DNA from: Cyanobacteriota bacterium
GTDB lineage: Bacteria; Cyanobacteriota; Cyanobacteriia; Pseudanabaenales; Pseudanabaenaceae
DNA length: 54,419 nucleotides
Direction of reading: 5' to 3'
Assembly (NCBI GenBank): GCA_025356295.1
Contig: JANXUJ010000119.1
Coordinates: 1 to 54,419 of the forward strand
Part shown: positions 7,900 to 16,307 of the stretch, piece after piece
Layout: each line of letters begins with the position of its first letter
How positions within the stretch are numbered: the first letter of the stretch is position 1
Translations under genes and position numbers: made by a program
The notes under the pieces: generated by a model
The model's database searches: none
What the model saw: only the letters and a program-made list of their open reading frames with translations
Told to the model about the DNA's origin: nothing

Positions 7900-8388
7900 C
7901 TACGAGTGTAGAATAGCGGACTGCAAAATATTTTCGGCTCGTAATAAGTAAGAAATTTCACTTTTTTCATTAAAATATCCCTTAAGGTATGGTCTAAGTG
8001 TCGCTGGGATAGAAAAAATATCATTTTCAAGGCGATCGCTAGGAATATGCACAACTCCTAAAATACTAGGCACGACTAGAGCTAGACAGATTTCTCGCAC
8101 CGATATAAGCACTACTTCGTAAAGTCCAATATTTTGATCTAGCGGCTGCAACCCCAATAGCATGGCAAGATCAACTGCCCAATACACATGGCGATGACGG
8201 CTTAAAATCCCTAAAATGCAAGACGGTTTATTTGGTACAGGCATAATATGAGTCGCCCTAATCGTCAAAACTTCTTGGGCAAATTCACTCTCCAGTAAGC
8301 CGATAGTCTGAGGATCAATTGCAAATTTCAGACAAGCAGCAAGTTTTGAGTCTTGTGTCACTTTTTTTTCCAGTAAGCATCCATCCAT
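7900..8388 (-). CDS. CheW-like / PilI-type signalling protein
   Basis: CheW proteins couple chemoreceptors to the CheA kinase; in cyanobacteria paralogues control type IV pili and phototaxis. The recognisable domain starts at CLKFAIDPQTIGLL and includes VLTIRATHIMPVPNKPSCILGILSRHRHVYWAVDLAMLLG, matching cyanobacterial CheW/PilI proteins in pattern. I choose the ATG at 8388, giving 162 residues. In-frame ATGs also exist at 8427 and 8526, but the latter would leave only 22 bp to the divergent ABC gene. No receptor or kinase gene is adjacent. Confidence 0.75.
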   Translation of the reverse strand: MDGCLLEKKVTQDSKLAACLKFAIDPQTIGLLESEFAQEVLTIRATHIMPVPNKPSCILGILSRHRHVYWAVDLAMLLGLQPLDQNIGLYEVVLISVREICLALVVPSILGVVHIPSDRLENDIFSIPATLRPYLKGYFNEKSEISYLLRAENILQSAILHS

Positions 8389-8419
8389 ATAGCTATAGCG
8401 ATTAGGGCGAGCATTTGTA

Positions 8420-8439
8420 TACAGCATGAATGCTGATAT
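8420..8439. promoter_or_regulatory. 20-bp dyad repeat, copy 1 (upstream of the CheW-like gene)
   Basis: The sequence TACAGCATGAATGCTGATAT contains the dyad CAGCATnnATGCTG (8422-8435). An identical 20-mer occurs at 15224-15243 upstream of pseB. This copy ends about 31 bp upstream of the chosen CheW-like start codon. It looks like an operator, but the role is inference. Confidence 0.5.
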
Positions 8440-8548
8440 TTGGAGTAGTGTAGAAATTAGCGGGCTAGTTGGGTTGGAATGCGATCGCTTATTCTCTGTT
8501 ATTATGTTTAGCGATCGGCTGATCAATTAATAATCTGAATGAATATAA

Positions 8549-9811
8549 ATGTCTGATGTGGTAATTCGGGTCGAGAACTTAAGCAAGAAGTACATTATCG
8601 GTCACCAAAAGCAAGAGCGTTATACAGCTTTGCGCGATGTCATTTCTAATGGCACAAAGTCCTTTTGGCAAGGACTAACAGGTAATAACAAGCACAGTCG
8701 TGAAGAGTTTTGGGCGCTCAAGGATATTTCATTTGAGATAAAACAGGGAGAAAGAGTTGGCATCATCGGACGCAACGGTGCTGGCAAATCTACTCTATTA
8801 AAAATCCTCAGCCGCATCACTGAGCCGACATCGGGCAAAATATCGATCAAAGGCAAAGTAGCAAGCCTATTAGAAGTCGGCACAGGCTTCCATCCAGAAC
8901 TAACAGGTCGAGAAAACATCTATCTTAATGGTGCAATCTTAGGGATGGACAAAGTTGACATCAAGAAAAAATTTGATGAAATAGTCGCTTTTGCCGAAGT
9001 CGAAAAGTTCTTAGATACCCCAGTTAAGCGTTATTCTTCAGGAATGTATGTTCGCCTAGCATTTGCTGTGGCGGCTCACTTAGAACCAGAAATTTTAATC
9101 GTGGATGAAGTACTAGCAGTTGGGGACGCTCAGTTCCAAAAGAAATGTTTGGGAAAGATGAAAGACGTTAGTGGAGAGGGGCGAACTGTTTTGTTTGTTA
9201 GTCATAATATGGCAGCTATTACTCAATTATGTAATCAAGCGATATTACTTGTGAAAGGAGAAGTCAAGTGCGTTGACAAAACCGAAAAAACTATTAGTCA
9301 ATATATAAATTCAAACACAGCAAGCAAAGGATTTGTTGATTTAGAAAAATATGGAACGAGAAAAGGCAATAAAAAAGTTTTGTTTAAGTGGATTAGAACC
9401 ATTAACATTGATGGAGAACAAACTCAAGATTTTTCAATTGGAGAGAATGTTTACATTGACTTTTGTATGGAATCTAGCACCTTAGTTAGAAGCATCAAAT
9501 TGTCTTTAGAGCTTAGAACATCTGAAGGAATTAAACTTTGTAATGCCATTGATATTGATTCGGGTTTTCAAGTCGAAAAAGTAGACGGCGTACAAAGTTA
9601 CCGCATCTGTTTCAAAGATATTCGATTATATCCAGACACCTACTATGTAAGTCTTTGGGCAAGTGGATCCGATAGTGTAGATGCATATGATTATGTAGAA
9701 GATTGCCTAAGTTTTCAAATCATTGACGGCGGGAAACTAACAATGCGTTACTTACCTCGTTCAGCAGGACTTTTCTTTTTCACGCCTGAGTGGTGTTCAA
9801 TACAAAGCTAA
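8549..9811 (+). CDS. Polysaccharide ABC exporter ATPase, Wzt type
   Basis: The 420-residue protein has an ATPase domain plus a C-terminal domain of about 150 residues, the arrangement of Wzt proteins that drive export of O-antigen-like polymers and recognise the finished chain. Visible are Walker A GIIGRNGAGKST (71-82), signature YSSGMYVRLAFAV (162-174) and Walker B ILIVDEVLAVGD (182-193). The partner permease (Wzm) is normally the gene just before; here the upstream neighbour is a divergent CheW-like gene and no Wzm is present in the window. Base composition becomes AT-rich towards the 3' half, where the glycan-recognition domain lies. Confidence 0.88.
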   Translation: MSDVVIRVENLSKKYIIGHQKQERYTALRDVISNGTKSFWQGLTGNNKHSREEFWALKDISFEIKQGERVGIIGRNGAGKSTLLKILSRITEPTSGKISIKGKVASLLEVGTGFHPELTGRENIYLNGAILGMDKVDIKKKFDEIVAFAEVEKFLDTPVKRYSSGMYVRLAFAVAAHLEPEILIVDEVLAVGDAQFQKKCLGKMKDVSGEGRTVLFVSHNMAAITQLCNQAILLVKGEVKCVDKTEKTISQYINSNTASKGFVDLEKYGTRKGNKKVLFKWIRTINIDGEQTQDFSIGENVYIDFCMESSTLVRSIKLSLELRTSEGIKLCNAIDIDSGFQVEKVDGVQSYRICFKDIRLYPDTYYVSLWASGSDSVDAYDYVEDCLSFQIIDGGKLTMRYLPRSAGLFFFTPEWCSIQS

Positions 9812-9850
9812 ATTTAAAGATTTCACAACGAATGTTTTCAAATTACAACT

Positions 9851-10705
9851 ATGCGTTTGTTTACAAGTAAAATTCTAAATAAAGTTCTTTCACTAGCTAA
9901 GAAGAATTTTACATCTGTATTTTCTTCTGCTAAAGATAAAATTGTACTCAACTTGATTATGTCACCTAATGCAAGTATGGATGCTATGTGTGGAGATAGT
10001 ATTGCTCCTTTTCCGTGGCATATCGGAGTAAATAATACTGATAGCCAGACTATTATCAGTTGCTACAAGGTTTATGATGACTTCAAAATGCCATCTATAC
10101 CTAACAAAACAAAACTAATCTCCGTAATTTCATCTGATAAATCATTTACTGAAGGTCATAGAAAAAGACTCAAGTTTGTAGAGGGTTTACAAAATCATTT
10201 TGGTGAAAATATTGATGTGTTTGGTCGTGGAATAAATGATTTCGCTGACAAGTGGGGTGTAATTGCTCCATATAAATATCATGTAGCACTAGAAAACTCT
10301 TCTTGTGATAATGGTATATCAGAAAAAATTTATGATTCATTTCTAGGTGGAGCCTTTCCTTTCTATTATGGTTGTAAAAACATAAGTGATTATTTCTCTT
10401 TAAAATCATTTGTCTCAATTGATATTGATGATATTGATAAGTCTATAAAAATAATAGAATCATCTATTTCAAATCAAACTTATGAGATATCTGTTAAGGA
10501 TATTCAAAGATCAAAAAATCTTATTCTTGACGAATACAACATATTCAACCTAATGTCAAGTTACTGTGAAAGTGATTTGACAATTCAGAAAAACAACAAC
10601 AAGAATCTAGTTACTAAAATTAAACCAGAATCATATTTTTATAATACTAAAATACAAAATATTAAAAAAATTTTTTTAATTGTGTCAAGTCAACATTTGA
10701 GATAA
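9851..10705 (+). CDS. GT10-family fucosyltransferase-like glycosyltransferase
   Basis: GT10 enzymes transfer L-fucose (alpha-1,3/1,4) or related sugars from GDP-sugars. The donor-binding signature is visible as YKYHVALENS (141-150) followed by ISEKIYDSFLGGAFPFYYG (156-174). The first 11 codons are almost identical to those of the next gene (MRLFTSKILNK against MRLFISKILNK), although the proteins are otherwise unrelated. The tail is AT-rich and lysine-rich and may be a membrane-associating segment. It sits with GDP-fucose/colitose-type genes, so the donor is probably made nearby. Substrate and linkage are inference. Confidence 0.8.
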   Translation: MRLFTSKILNKVLSLAKKNFTSVFSSAKDKIVLNLIMSPNASMDAMCGDSIAPFPWHIGVNNTDSQTIISCYKVYDDFKMPSIPNKTKLISVISSDKSFTEGHRKRLKFVEGLQNHFGENIDVFGRGINDFADKWGVIAPYKYHVALENSSCDNGISEKIYDSFLGGAFPFYYGCKNISDYFSLKSFVSIDIDDIDKSIKIIESSISNQTYEISVKDIQRSKNLILDEYNIFNLMSSYCESDLTIQKNNNKNLVTKIKPESYFYNTKIQNIKKIFLIVSSQHLR

Positions 10706-10710
10706 ATATT

Positions 10711-11391
10711 ATGCGTTTGTTTATAAGTAAAATTCTTAACAAATTGGGGCTAAAGTTAGTAAAAGTGTCTAAGACTTTATATTGTAATCAACAAGAAAAG
10801 AGATGTATCCCTTGGTTTAATGATAATGGAGATAAAACTCTGAGGCTAGATTATTCTCTAAGCGATCGCTCTGTAATATTTGACTTAGGTGGATATGAAG
10901 GACAGTGGACGAGCGATATATTCGCGATGTACTGTTGTCAAATACATGTTTTTGAGCCAATAGAAAAATTCGCTGATAAGATTGCACAAAGGTTTTCTCA
11001 AAATGAGAAAATATTTGTGCATAGATTTGGTTTGTCTAATTTGAGCGAGAAGTTGCAAATATCAATTGATGGAGATAGTTCTTCCACTTTTAAAGATAAA
11101 GCTGATGTTGAAGAGATTGAACTTGTTAGAGCTATTGATTTTATTAAGGAGCATAATATTTCTTGCATCGATTTGATAAAAATTAATATCGAAGGGGGAG
11201 AATATGAACTTCTAGAGCATTTATTGGAAGATGGATTTATTAAGAATGTTACGAATATTCAAGTTCAGTTCCATGATTTTGTGCCTAATGCAGAAGTAAG
11301 AATGATCGAAATTCAACAAGAGCTAGAGAAGACGCATTTTTTAACTTACCAGTATCCTTTTGTCTGGGAAAATTGGCAGAAAAAACAATAG
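10711..11391 (+). CDS. FkbM-family methyltransferase
   Basis: FkbM-type SAM methyltransferases usually O-methylate sugars or polyketides. The SAM pocket reads VIFDLGGYEGQWT (about residues 55-67) followed by VFEPI, and the family segment IDLIKINIEGGEYELLEHL lies near 151-169. It is 226 residues, normal for the domain. It follows the GT10 gene by 5 bp and shares that gene's first codons, so the two were probably acquired or rearranged together. A likely role is capping or decorating the glycan by methylation. Confidence 0.85.
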   Translation: MRLFISKILNKLGLKLVKVSKTLYCNQQEKRCIPWFNDNGDKTLRLDYSLSDRSVIFDLGGYEGQWTSDIFAMYCCQIHVFEPIEKFADKIAQRFSQNEKIFVHRFGLSNLSEKLQISIDGDSSSTFKDKADVEEIELVRAIDFIKEHNISCIDLIKINIEGGEYELLEHLLEDGFIKNVTNIQVQFHDFVPNAEVRMIEIQQELEKTHFLTYQYPFVWENWQKKQ

Positions 11392-11933
11392 CTTTTGATC
11401 ATTAAATATTTCTTTGCTATTCAAAATAAAAGCTATAATTAATCACATCTGGATTATTCTCAATTCCCTCTAGCATCAAGCCATAGACAACTAAAAACAT
11501 ATGCTTAGTAAGTATAAACAGATAGCTAAAAGCTTATATGATACCGACTGAGTAGGTGGTTGGAATTAAATATAATATAGAGGCAATGGCTGCAACTATT
11601 ATTAAACAAGGAATTAGGGCGCAATGGTGTGTAAGATTATTTTGTACACAATTGCGCCTACCTACTTATCACATCTGGATAGCGGAAACAGTACGACAAC
11701 TTGAGAACAAAAAGTTTCCTTGATCCTTATAGTCAATGATCACCTGAGTTACGTAACTCTCCTCATTTAATGATAGTCTCGTCATCAAAACTTAATTATG
11801 AAGAGTTGTTAGACTACAAACAGTTGCTTCAAAGTATGTGTTGATTGGAATATTTAAGTTTTTACTTATCAATTTATTTTTGAGTTTTCAAGCAATTTAG
11901 AAGAATTATTTTTAACCAAGTATATTAAACTGA
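11392..11933. other. Gene-free stretch within the glycan locus
   Basis: This 542-bp AT-rich gap has no convincing reading frame on either strand. It holds a 13-bp direct repeat (11442-11454 and 11668-11680), an inverted repeat GGCGCAAT/ATTGCGCC (11618-11625 and 11651-11658) and a 14-bp palindrome GAGTTACGTAACTC (11746-11759). It looks like a decayed mobile-element scar followed by the promoter region for the downstream reductase operon. Confidence 0.55.
11442..11680. repeat. Possible MITE or IS scar with 13-bp flanking direct repeats
   Basis: The sequence ATCACATCTGGAT occurs at 11442-11454 and again at 11668-11680. Between them lie inverted arms AGTAGGT (11551-11557) and ACCTACT (11660-11666) enclosing a nested pair GGCGCAAT/ATTGCGCC. 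Direct repeats outside inverted repeats are the form of a non-autonomous insertion, though the spacing on the left is uneven. No transposase remains. Confidence 0.4.
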
Positions 11934-12884
11934 ATGTTTTACGACAAGCAATGTTCTATATTTCTTACCGGATCAGCAGGAATGGTAGGTAAGTCAGTTG
12001 CAAAGCAATTGAATAATTGCTTAAATATCAAACTACTCACTCCACAAAAAGAATATCTAGATTTGTGTGATCGCCAACAAGTTGATTCATATTTTGCAAA
12101 ACACCGACCTGAATATGTATTTATGATTGGTGCAAAAGTTGGTGGGATTATTGCTAATAAATCTGACCCTGTTGGCTTTTTGAGTGAAAATGCGAGAATG
12201 CAACTCAATCTATTTGAGGCTTGTCATAAATACGGAACAAAAAAAAATTTATTTCTGGGCAGTTCTTGTGTTTATCCGCGCGATTGTCCTCAGCCGATGA
12301 AAGAAGAATATTTACTGACAGGCGAATTAGAGCCAACAAACGAAGGCTATGCGATCGCGAAAATCATGGGCTTAAAACTTGCCAAGTATTACTATGAGCA
12401 GTATGGAATGCTTACGGTTTGTCCTATGCCTTGCAATATCTATGGTACTAATGACCATTTTGATTTGGAGCGATCGCATGTTTTATCATCATTAGTCCGC
12501 CGCTTTGTCGATGCCACCGATGAGGGGAAATCATCAGTCACATTATGGGGGACAGGAATAGCCCAACGTGAATTTATTCATGTCCATGATGTTGCCGCAG
12601 CCTTGTTGTTCCTGATGGAAACCTGTAATAGTCCTGATATTATTAATCTTGGTACAGGCACAAATATTTCTATTCGCGACCTTGCCACACTAATCAGTGA
12701 GATAGTAGGGTATCGGGGGGACATTTGTTGGGATGCCAGCAAACCAGACGGAATGTTGCGTAAATGTCTTGATGTATCCCGACTCAACAGTATGGGTTTT
12801 AAACCGCGTATTAGCTTGCATACAGGAATTATCAAAACGATCGCTGAGTATCGGCAATTAAAATTAGAAGGCAGAATTAAATGA
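11934..12884 (+). CDS. GDP-L-fucose synthase / GDP-colitose synthase-like epimerase-reductase
   Basis: This short-chain reductase converts GDP-4-keto-6-deoxymannose (or its 3-deoxy form) to the L-sugar by epimerisation and NADPH reduction. The nucleotide-binding motif is TGSAGMVG (12-19), followed by the family's GGIIAN and LGSSCVYPRDCPQPM (Ser/Cys active-site region), and the catalytic pair Tyr139/Lys143 in YAIAK. Its stop overlaps the start of the next gene (ATGA), and that neighbour is a ColD/RfbH-type dehydratase, so the product could be GDP-L-colitose or a relative rather than GDP-L-fucose. The 4,6-dehydratase Gmd is not in the window. Confidence 0.88.
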   Translation: MFYDKQCSIFLTGSAGMVGKSVAKQLNNCLNIKLLTPQKEYLDLCDRQQVDSYFAKHRPEYVFMIGAKVGGIIANKSDPVGFLSENARMQLNLFEACHKYGTKKNLFLGSSCVYPRDCPQPMKEEYLLTGELEPTNEGYAIAKIMGLKLAKYYYEQYGMLTVCPMPCNIYGTNDHFDLERSHVLSSLVRRFVDATDEGKSSVTLWGTGIAQREFIHVHDVAAALLFLMETCNSPDIINLGTGTNISIRDLATLISEIVGYRGDICWDASKPDGMLRKCLDVSRLNSMGFKPRISLHTGIIKTIAEYRQLKLEGRIK

Positions 12885-14152
12885 CATTAAATAACGAAAA
12901 TACTCGTAAACTAACGGGCGCGATTGAGTTGTTGCTCGAGTCTTCTAGCCGCATTAATGAAGCCAAACCACGCCGATACTGGTATCCGCTGAGCCTAGCT
13001 ACCTACGGAGTCGAAGAAATAGTCGAAGCCCTTGACTCACTATGCAGTTTTCGCACCACCATGTGGGAAAAGACTTTACAATTTGAGCGCCAGTTTGCCG
13101 CTTATCAAGGCTGTAGTGATAGCGTGATGGTCAATAGTGGGTCATCTGCTGATTTATTGCTGTGTTTTTTATTAACTAATCCTTATCATCCATTACTACA
13201 AACAGGTGATGAGATTTTAATTCCAGTCGTCACTTGGCCGACTCAGATTTGGTCAGCAATGATGGCAGGACTAAAAGTAAAGTTTGTCGATGTCGATCCC
13301 AAGACCCTAAACATTGATATTGATGATCTCGAAAAGAAAATAACTCCTGCCACCAAAGCAATTTTCTTAGTTCATCTCATGGGCAACCCTTGCGATATGG
13401 ATCGAATTATGGCGATCGCAAAAGCTCATAATCTTCTAATTATCGAAGATTGTTGTGAAGCACTCGGAGCCGAATGGGACGGTGTGAGAGTCGGCAACTT
13501 TGGAGTTGCCGCAAGTTATTCTTTCTTTTTCTCACATCATATGACCACTATGGAAGGCGGCATGATCGCCTGTTCTAATCCAGAAGTAGCGGAACAACTC
13601 AAAATATTAAGAGCGCATGGTTGGGTACGCAACGTTGATCCGACACTTTATAATCTCCATAACTATGACATCGACCCTCGATATGCATTCGTAAACTGGG
13701 GTTTCAATGTGCGACCAACTGATGTCCAAGCAAGTTTTGGCTTGCATCAACTACAGAAACTACCGCATTTTAATCAACGCCGAGTTGAACTAGCTAACAA
13801 GTTTTTTGCTTTTATTGACACCGAGCCCGTATTGTATCGTCCGCAGGTCAGTCCTAAAGCCTCGCCATCTTGGTTTGCCCTACCGATTTTAGTTGCTACC
13901 GAAGCCCCATTTAGCCGCAAAGAGATTGTCAACTATCTAGAGTTGCAAGGTGTGGAGACTCGTCCGATTGTCGCTGGTAACATTGCCAAACATCCCGTTG
14001 CTAATATTTTCTCTGCCTTTCTTGAGGACACTTATTCAGGTGCAAATATCATCCATGAACAAGGCTTTTATATAGGACTATCACCTTTTCATACCGATCA
14101 AGATATTGACAAATTGATTAAGTGTTTAAAATCTTTTCTCAGACGTTATTAA
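12881..14152 (+). CDS. DegT-fold sugar 3-dehydratase-like enzyme (Lys to His active site; ColD/RfbH type)
   Basis: This PLP/PMP enzyme of 423 residues belongs to the DegT/DnrJ/EryC1/StrS fold. At the position where sugar aminotransferases hold the PLP-binding lysine, it reads SFFFSHHMTTMEGGM with His219, while the other DegT protein in this locus reads SFHPVKIITTGEGGM with Lys188. A His there is the hallmark of the 3-dehydratases ColD and RfbH/E1, which use PMP to remove the 3-hydroxyl of GDP- or CDP-4-keto-6-deoxyhexose. The gene overlaps the upstream reductase by 4 bases, supporting a joint role in making a 3,6-dideoxyhexose. No flavin/iron-sulfur E3 partner is seen, which favours the ColD mode. 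Confidence 0.82.
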   Translation: MTLNNENTRKLTGAIELLLESSSRINEAKPRRYWYPLSLATYGVEEIVEALDSLCSFRTTMWEKTLQFERQFAAYQGCSDSVMVNSGSSADLLLCFLLTNPYHPLLQTGDEILIPVVTWPTQIWSAMMAGLKVKFVDVDPKTLNIDIDDLEKKITPATKAIFLVHLMGNPCDMDRIMAIAKAHNLLIIEDCCEALGAEWDGVRVGNFGVAASYSFFFSHHMTTMEGGMIACSNPEVAEQLKILRAHGWVRNVDPTLYNLHNYDIDPRYAFVNWGFNVRPTDVQASFGLHQLQKLPHFNQRRVELANKFFAFIDTEPVLYRPQVSPKASPSWFALPILVATEAPFSRKEIVNYLELQGVETRPIVAGNIAKHPVANIFSAFLEDTYSGANIIHEQGFYIGLSPFHTDQDIDKLIKCLKSFLRRY

Positions 14153-14162
14153 CCAATTCATT

Positions 14163-15041
14163 ATGATTATTGTCAGACTTATCGGTGGACTGGGAAATCA
14201 AATGTTTCAATACGCTACTGCTCGCAGGTTAGCGGAGAAACATTCGACTATTCTTAAATTAGATGTAACAGGATTTGAAGAATATAAATTACATAGGTAC
14301 AGCTTGCACTGTTTTAAAGCTTGGGAATATCTAGCCACCCAAACCGAAATTGAATTAATCAAAGGAAATCAAAATATATTCAGTCGCTTGAGACGGAAAT
14401 TTATTTCAAAATTGGACACTAAACATCCTAAAAATAGCTGGATTATCGAAAAGCAATTTCATTTTGATGCAGATATTCTAGAATCTCCAAATAATGTCTT
14501 GCTTGATGGTTATTGGCAATCAGAAAAATATTTTGCTGATATTACAGATATCTTATGCCGCGAATTTGTAATCAAGTATCAACAAGATTCTCAAAGTCAA
14601 AAATTTGCTGATCTCATTCAAAACACAGAAGCTGTATCGCTGCATGTCCGCCGTACTGACTATGTGCAGAATGTCTTAACTAATAAAATCCATGGAACTT
14701 GTGACCAGGATTACTACGATCGCTCTGTTCGCTATATTGCTGAACGCGTCCCAAATCCTCACTTTTTTATATTTTCTGATGAACCTCAATGGGCAATAGA
14801 CAACCTTAAACTTGACTTCCCGATGACAATCGTTGACTGCAATGACGCATCTCGAAATTACGAAGACCTGCGACTAATAAGTATGTGCAAACATAATATA
14901 ATTGCTAATAGTTCATTTAGCTGGTGGGGCGCATGGCTAAATCCTAATCCCGATAAGTTCGTAATAGCTCCACAAAAATGGTTTAACGATGAAACCAGAA
15001 ACACAAAAGATATAATTCCTGAGCGATGGATAAAACTTTAA
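14163..15041 (+). CDS. GT11-family alpha-1,2-fucosyltransferase
   Basis: GT11 enzymes transfer fucose (or colitose) from a GDP donor in alpha-1,2 linkage. The N-terminal hallmark IVRLIGGLGNQMFQYATARRL (3-23), the donor-binding HVRRTDY (161-167) and the C-terminal NSSFSWWGAWLN are all present. Length (292) is normal. It starts 10 bp after the dehydratase, so it is likely co-transcribed, and it would use the GDP-deoxysugar made by the two upstream enzymes. Relatives such as WbsJ-type proteins act in O-antigen assembly. Confidence 0.92.
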   Translation: MIIVRLIGGLGNQMFQYATARRLAEKHSTILKLDVTGFEEYKLHRYSLHCFKAWEYLATQTEIELIKGNQNIFSRLRRKFISKLDTKHPKNSWIIEKQFHFDADILESPNNVLLDGYWQSEKYFADITDILCREFVIKYQQDSQSQKFADLIQNTEAVSLHVRRTDYVQNVLTNKIHGTCDQDYYDRSVRYIAERVPNPHFFIFSDEPQWAIDNLKLDFPMTIVDCNDASRNYEDLRLISMCKHNIIANSSFSWWGAWLNPNPDKFVIAPQKWFNDETRNTKDIIPERWIKL

Positions 15042-15223
15042 TGACAGGTATTTTTCTCTTTTAGTGAATTTACAGTGAGTATCAGCATTATCAATTTTTG
15101 GCAGGCTTGTTTTTTCTTCTTTAGTAAGAGAGCTTCAATATTCTCCTACTCCTTATCGGCTAAGCTAATCTTCCCATCTTTTATTCTTTTTTCTTTTATT
15201 ATTAAGATATTCAATGGATTCTG

Positions 15224-15243
15224 TACAGCATGAATGCTGATAT
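15224..15243. promoter_or_regulatory. 20-bp dyad repeat, copy 2 (upstream of pseB)
   Basis: This copy is identical over 20 bases to 8420-8439, with the dyad CAGCATnnATGCTG at 15226-15239. It ends 29 bp before the pseB start, about the same distance as the other copy from the CheW-like start. A TATAGT hexamer overlaps and follows its right edge (15241-15246) and could be a -10 box, so a regulator could block or aid polymerase here. This is inference from position. Confidence 0.5.
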
Positions 15244-15272
15244 AGTGAGTTACCAAGCGTGAACATATACTG

Positions 15273-16295
15273 ATGATTGATTGGCGTTCTTCAAAAATTT
15301 TGATTACAGGCGGTACAGGTTCTTTTGGCAAATCATTTGTCCAAAATATTCTTAGTCGTTACCCAGATGTCTCTCGCCTAGTCATATTCAGCCGAGATGA
15401 ACTAAAACAATTCGAGATGTCTCAAGAATTTAGCGATGACAAGTATCCGGGTATTCGTTATTTATTAGGAGATGTGAGAGATCAAAATCGACTAAGGCGC
15501 GCCTTAGAAGGAATCGACATAGTCGTTCACGCGGCAGCGCTAAAACAAGTGCCCGCAGCCGAATATAATCCAATCGAATTTATTCACACAAATGTTCTTG
15601 GGGCAGAAAATGTTATTCAGGCTTGTTTAGATACTGCGGTTCAAAGAGTTGTTGCTCTCTCAACGGACAAGGCTGCTGCTCCTATTAATTTATATGGTGC
15701 AACAAAACTTTGTAGCGACAAGCTTTTCATCGCTGCTAATAATATTCGAGGAAAGCGCGACTTACGCTTCAGTATTGTTCGATATGGCAATGTAATGGGT
15801 TCTCGTGGTTCTGTAATTCCATTCTTTTTGAAAAAGCAGCAGGATGGTATTCTGCCAATCACTGATCCAAACATGACACGCTTTAACATCTCACTCCAAG
15901 AAGGCGTAGAGATGGTGCTTTGGGCTTTAGAAAACGCTTGGGGTGGTGAAATATTTGTGCCAAAAATTCCTTCCTACCGTATTGTTGATGTTGCTGAGGC
16001 GATCGCGCCCAATGCTAAACATTCTATAGTTGGTATTCGGGCAGGCGAAAAAATTCATGAAGAAATGATTACCAGTTCTGACTCTTACACAACCGTCGAT
16101 CTGGGAAAATATTATGCAATTTTGCCAACTAGTGGCAGATACACTTTAGAAAATTATTGTCAAGACAATTCCGCTTCGCCTGTTGCGCTAGGATTTAGTT
16201 ATAATTCTGGAGAAAATGAGCATTTTTTAACGGTGGAAGAGTTAAGACAGCTTATTAAGCAATATGCCGATCCAAGTTTTAATCCAAGCTTTTAA
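15273..16295 (+). CDS. pseB: UDP-GlcNAc 4,6-dehydratase (inverting), PseB
   Basis: PseB opens the pseudaminic-acid pathway by converting UDP-GlcNAc to the 4-keto-6-deoxy-L-arabino sugar. The NADP-binding motif ITGGTGSFGKSF lies near residues 11-22, and the active-site stretch STDKAAAPINLYGATK supplies Asp-Lys and Tyr. FSRDELKQFEM and HAAALKQVPAAEYNP are typical of the inverting dehydratases. At 340 residues it has normal length. It is the first gene of a long plus-strand series, with 12 bp to pseC. Confidence 0.94.
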   Translation: MIDWRSSKILITGGTGSFGKSFVQNILSRYPDVSRLVIFSRDELKQFEMSQEFSDDKYPGIRYLLGDVRDQNRLRRALEGIDIVVHAAALKQVPAAEYNPIEFIHTNVLGAENVIQACLDTAVQRVVALSTDKAAAPINLYGATKLCSDKLFIAANNIRGKRDLRFSIVRYGNVMGSRGSVIPFFLKKQQDGILPITDPNMTRFNISLQEGVEMVLWALENAWGGEIFVPKIPSYRIVDVAEAIAPNAKHSIVGIRAGEKIHEEMITSSDSYTTVDLGKYYAILPTSGRYTLENYCQDNSASPVALGFSYNSGENEHFLTVEELRQLIKQYADPSFNPSF

Positions 16296-16307
16296 GGTAT
16301 AAGAAAC

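Noticed and set aside
15042..15272. Small gene in the gap between the GT11 gene and pseB
   Set aside because: The only sizable frame (minus strand) overlaps the pseB start, has poor composition and no motif; the gap is better read as a promoter region with the dyad.
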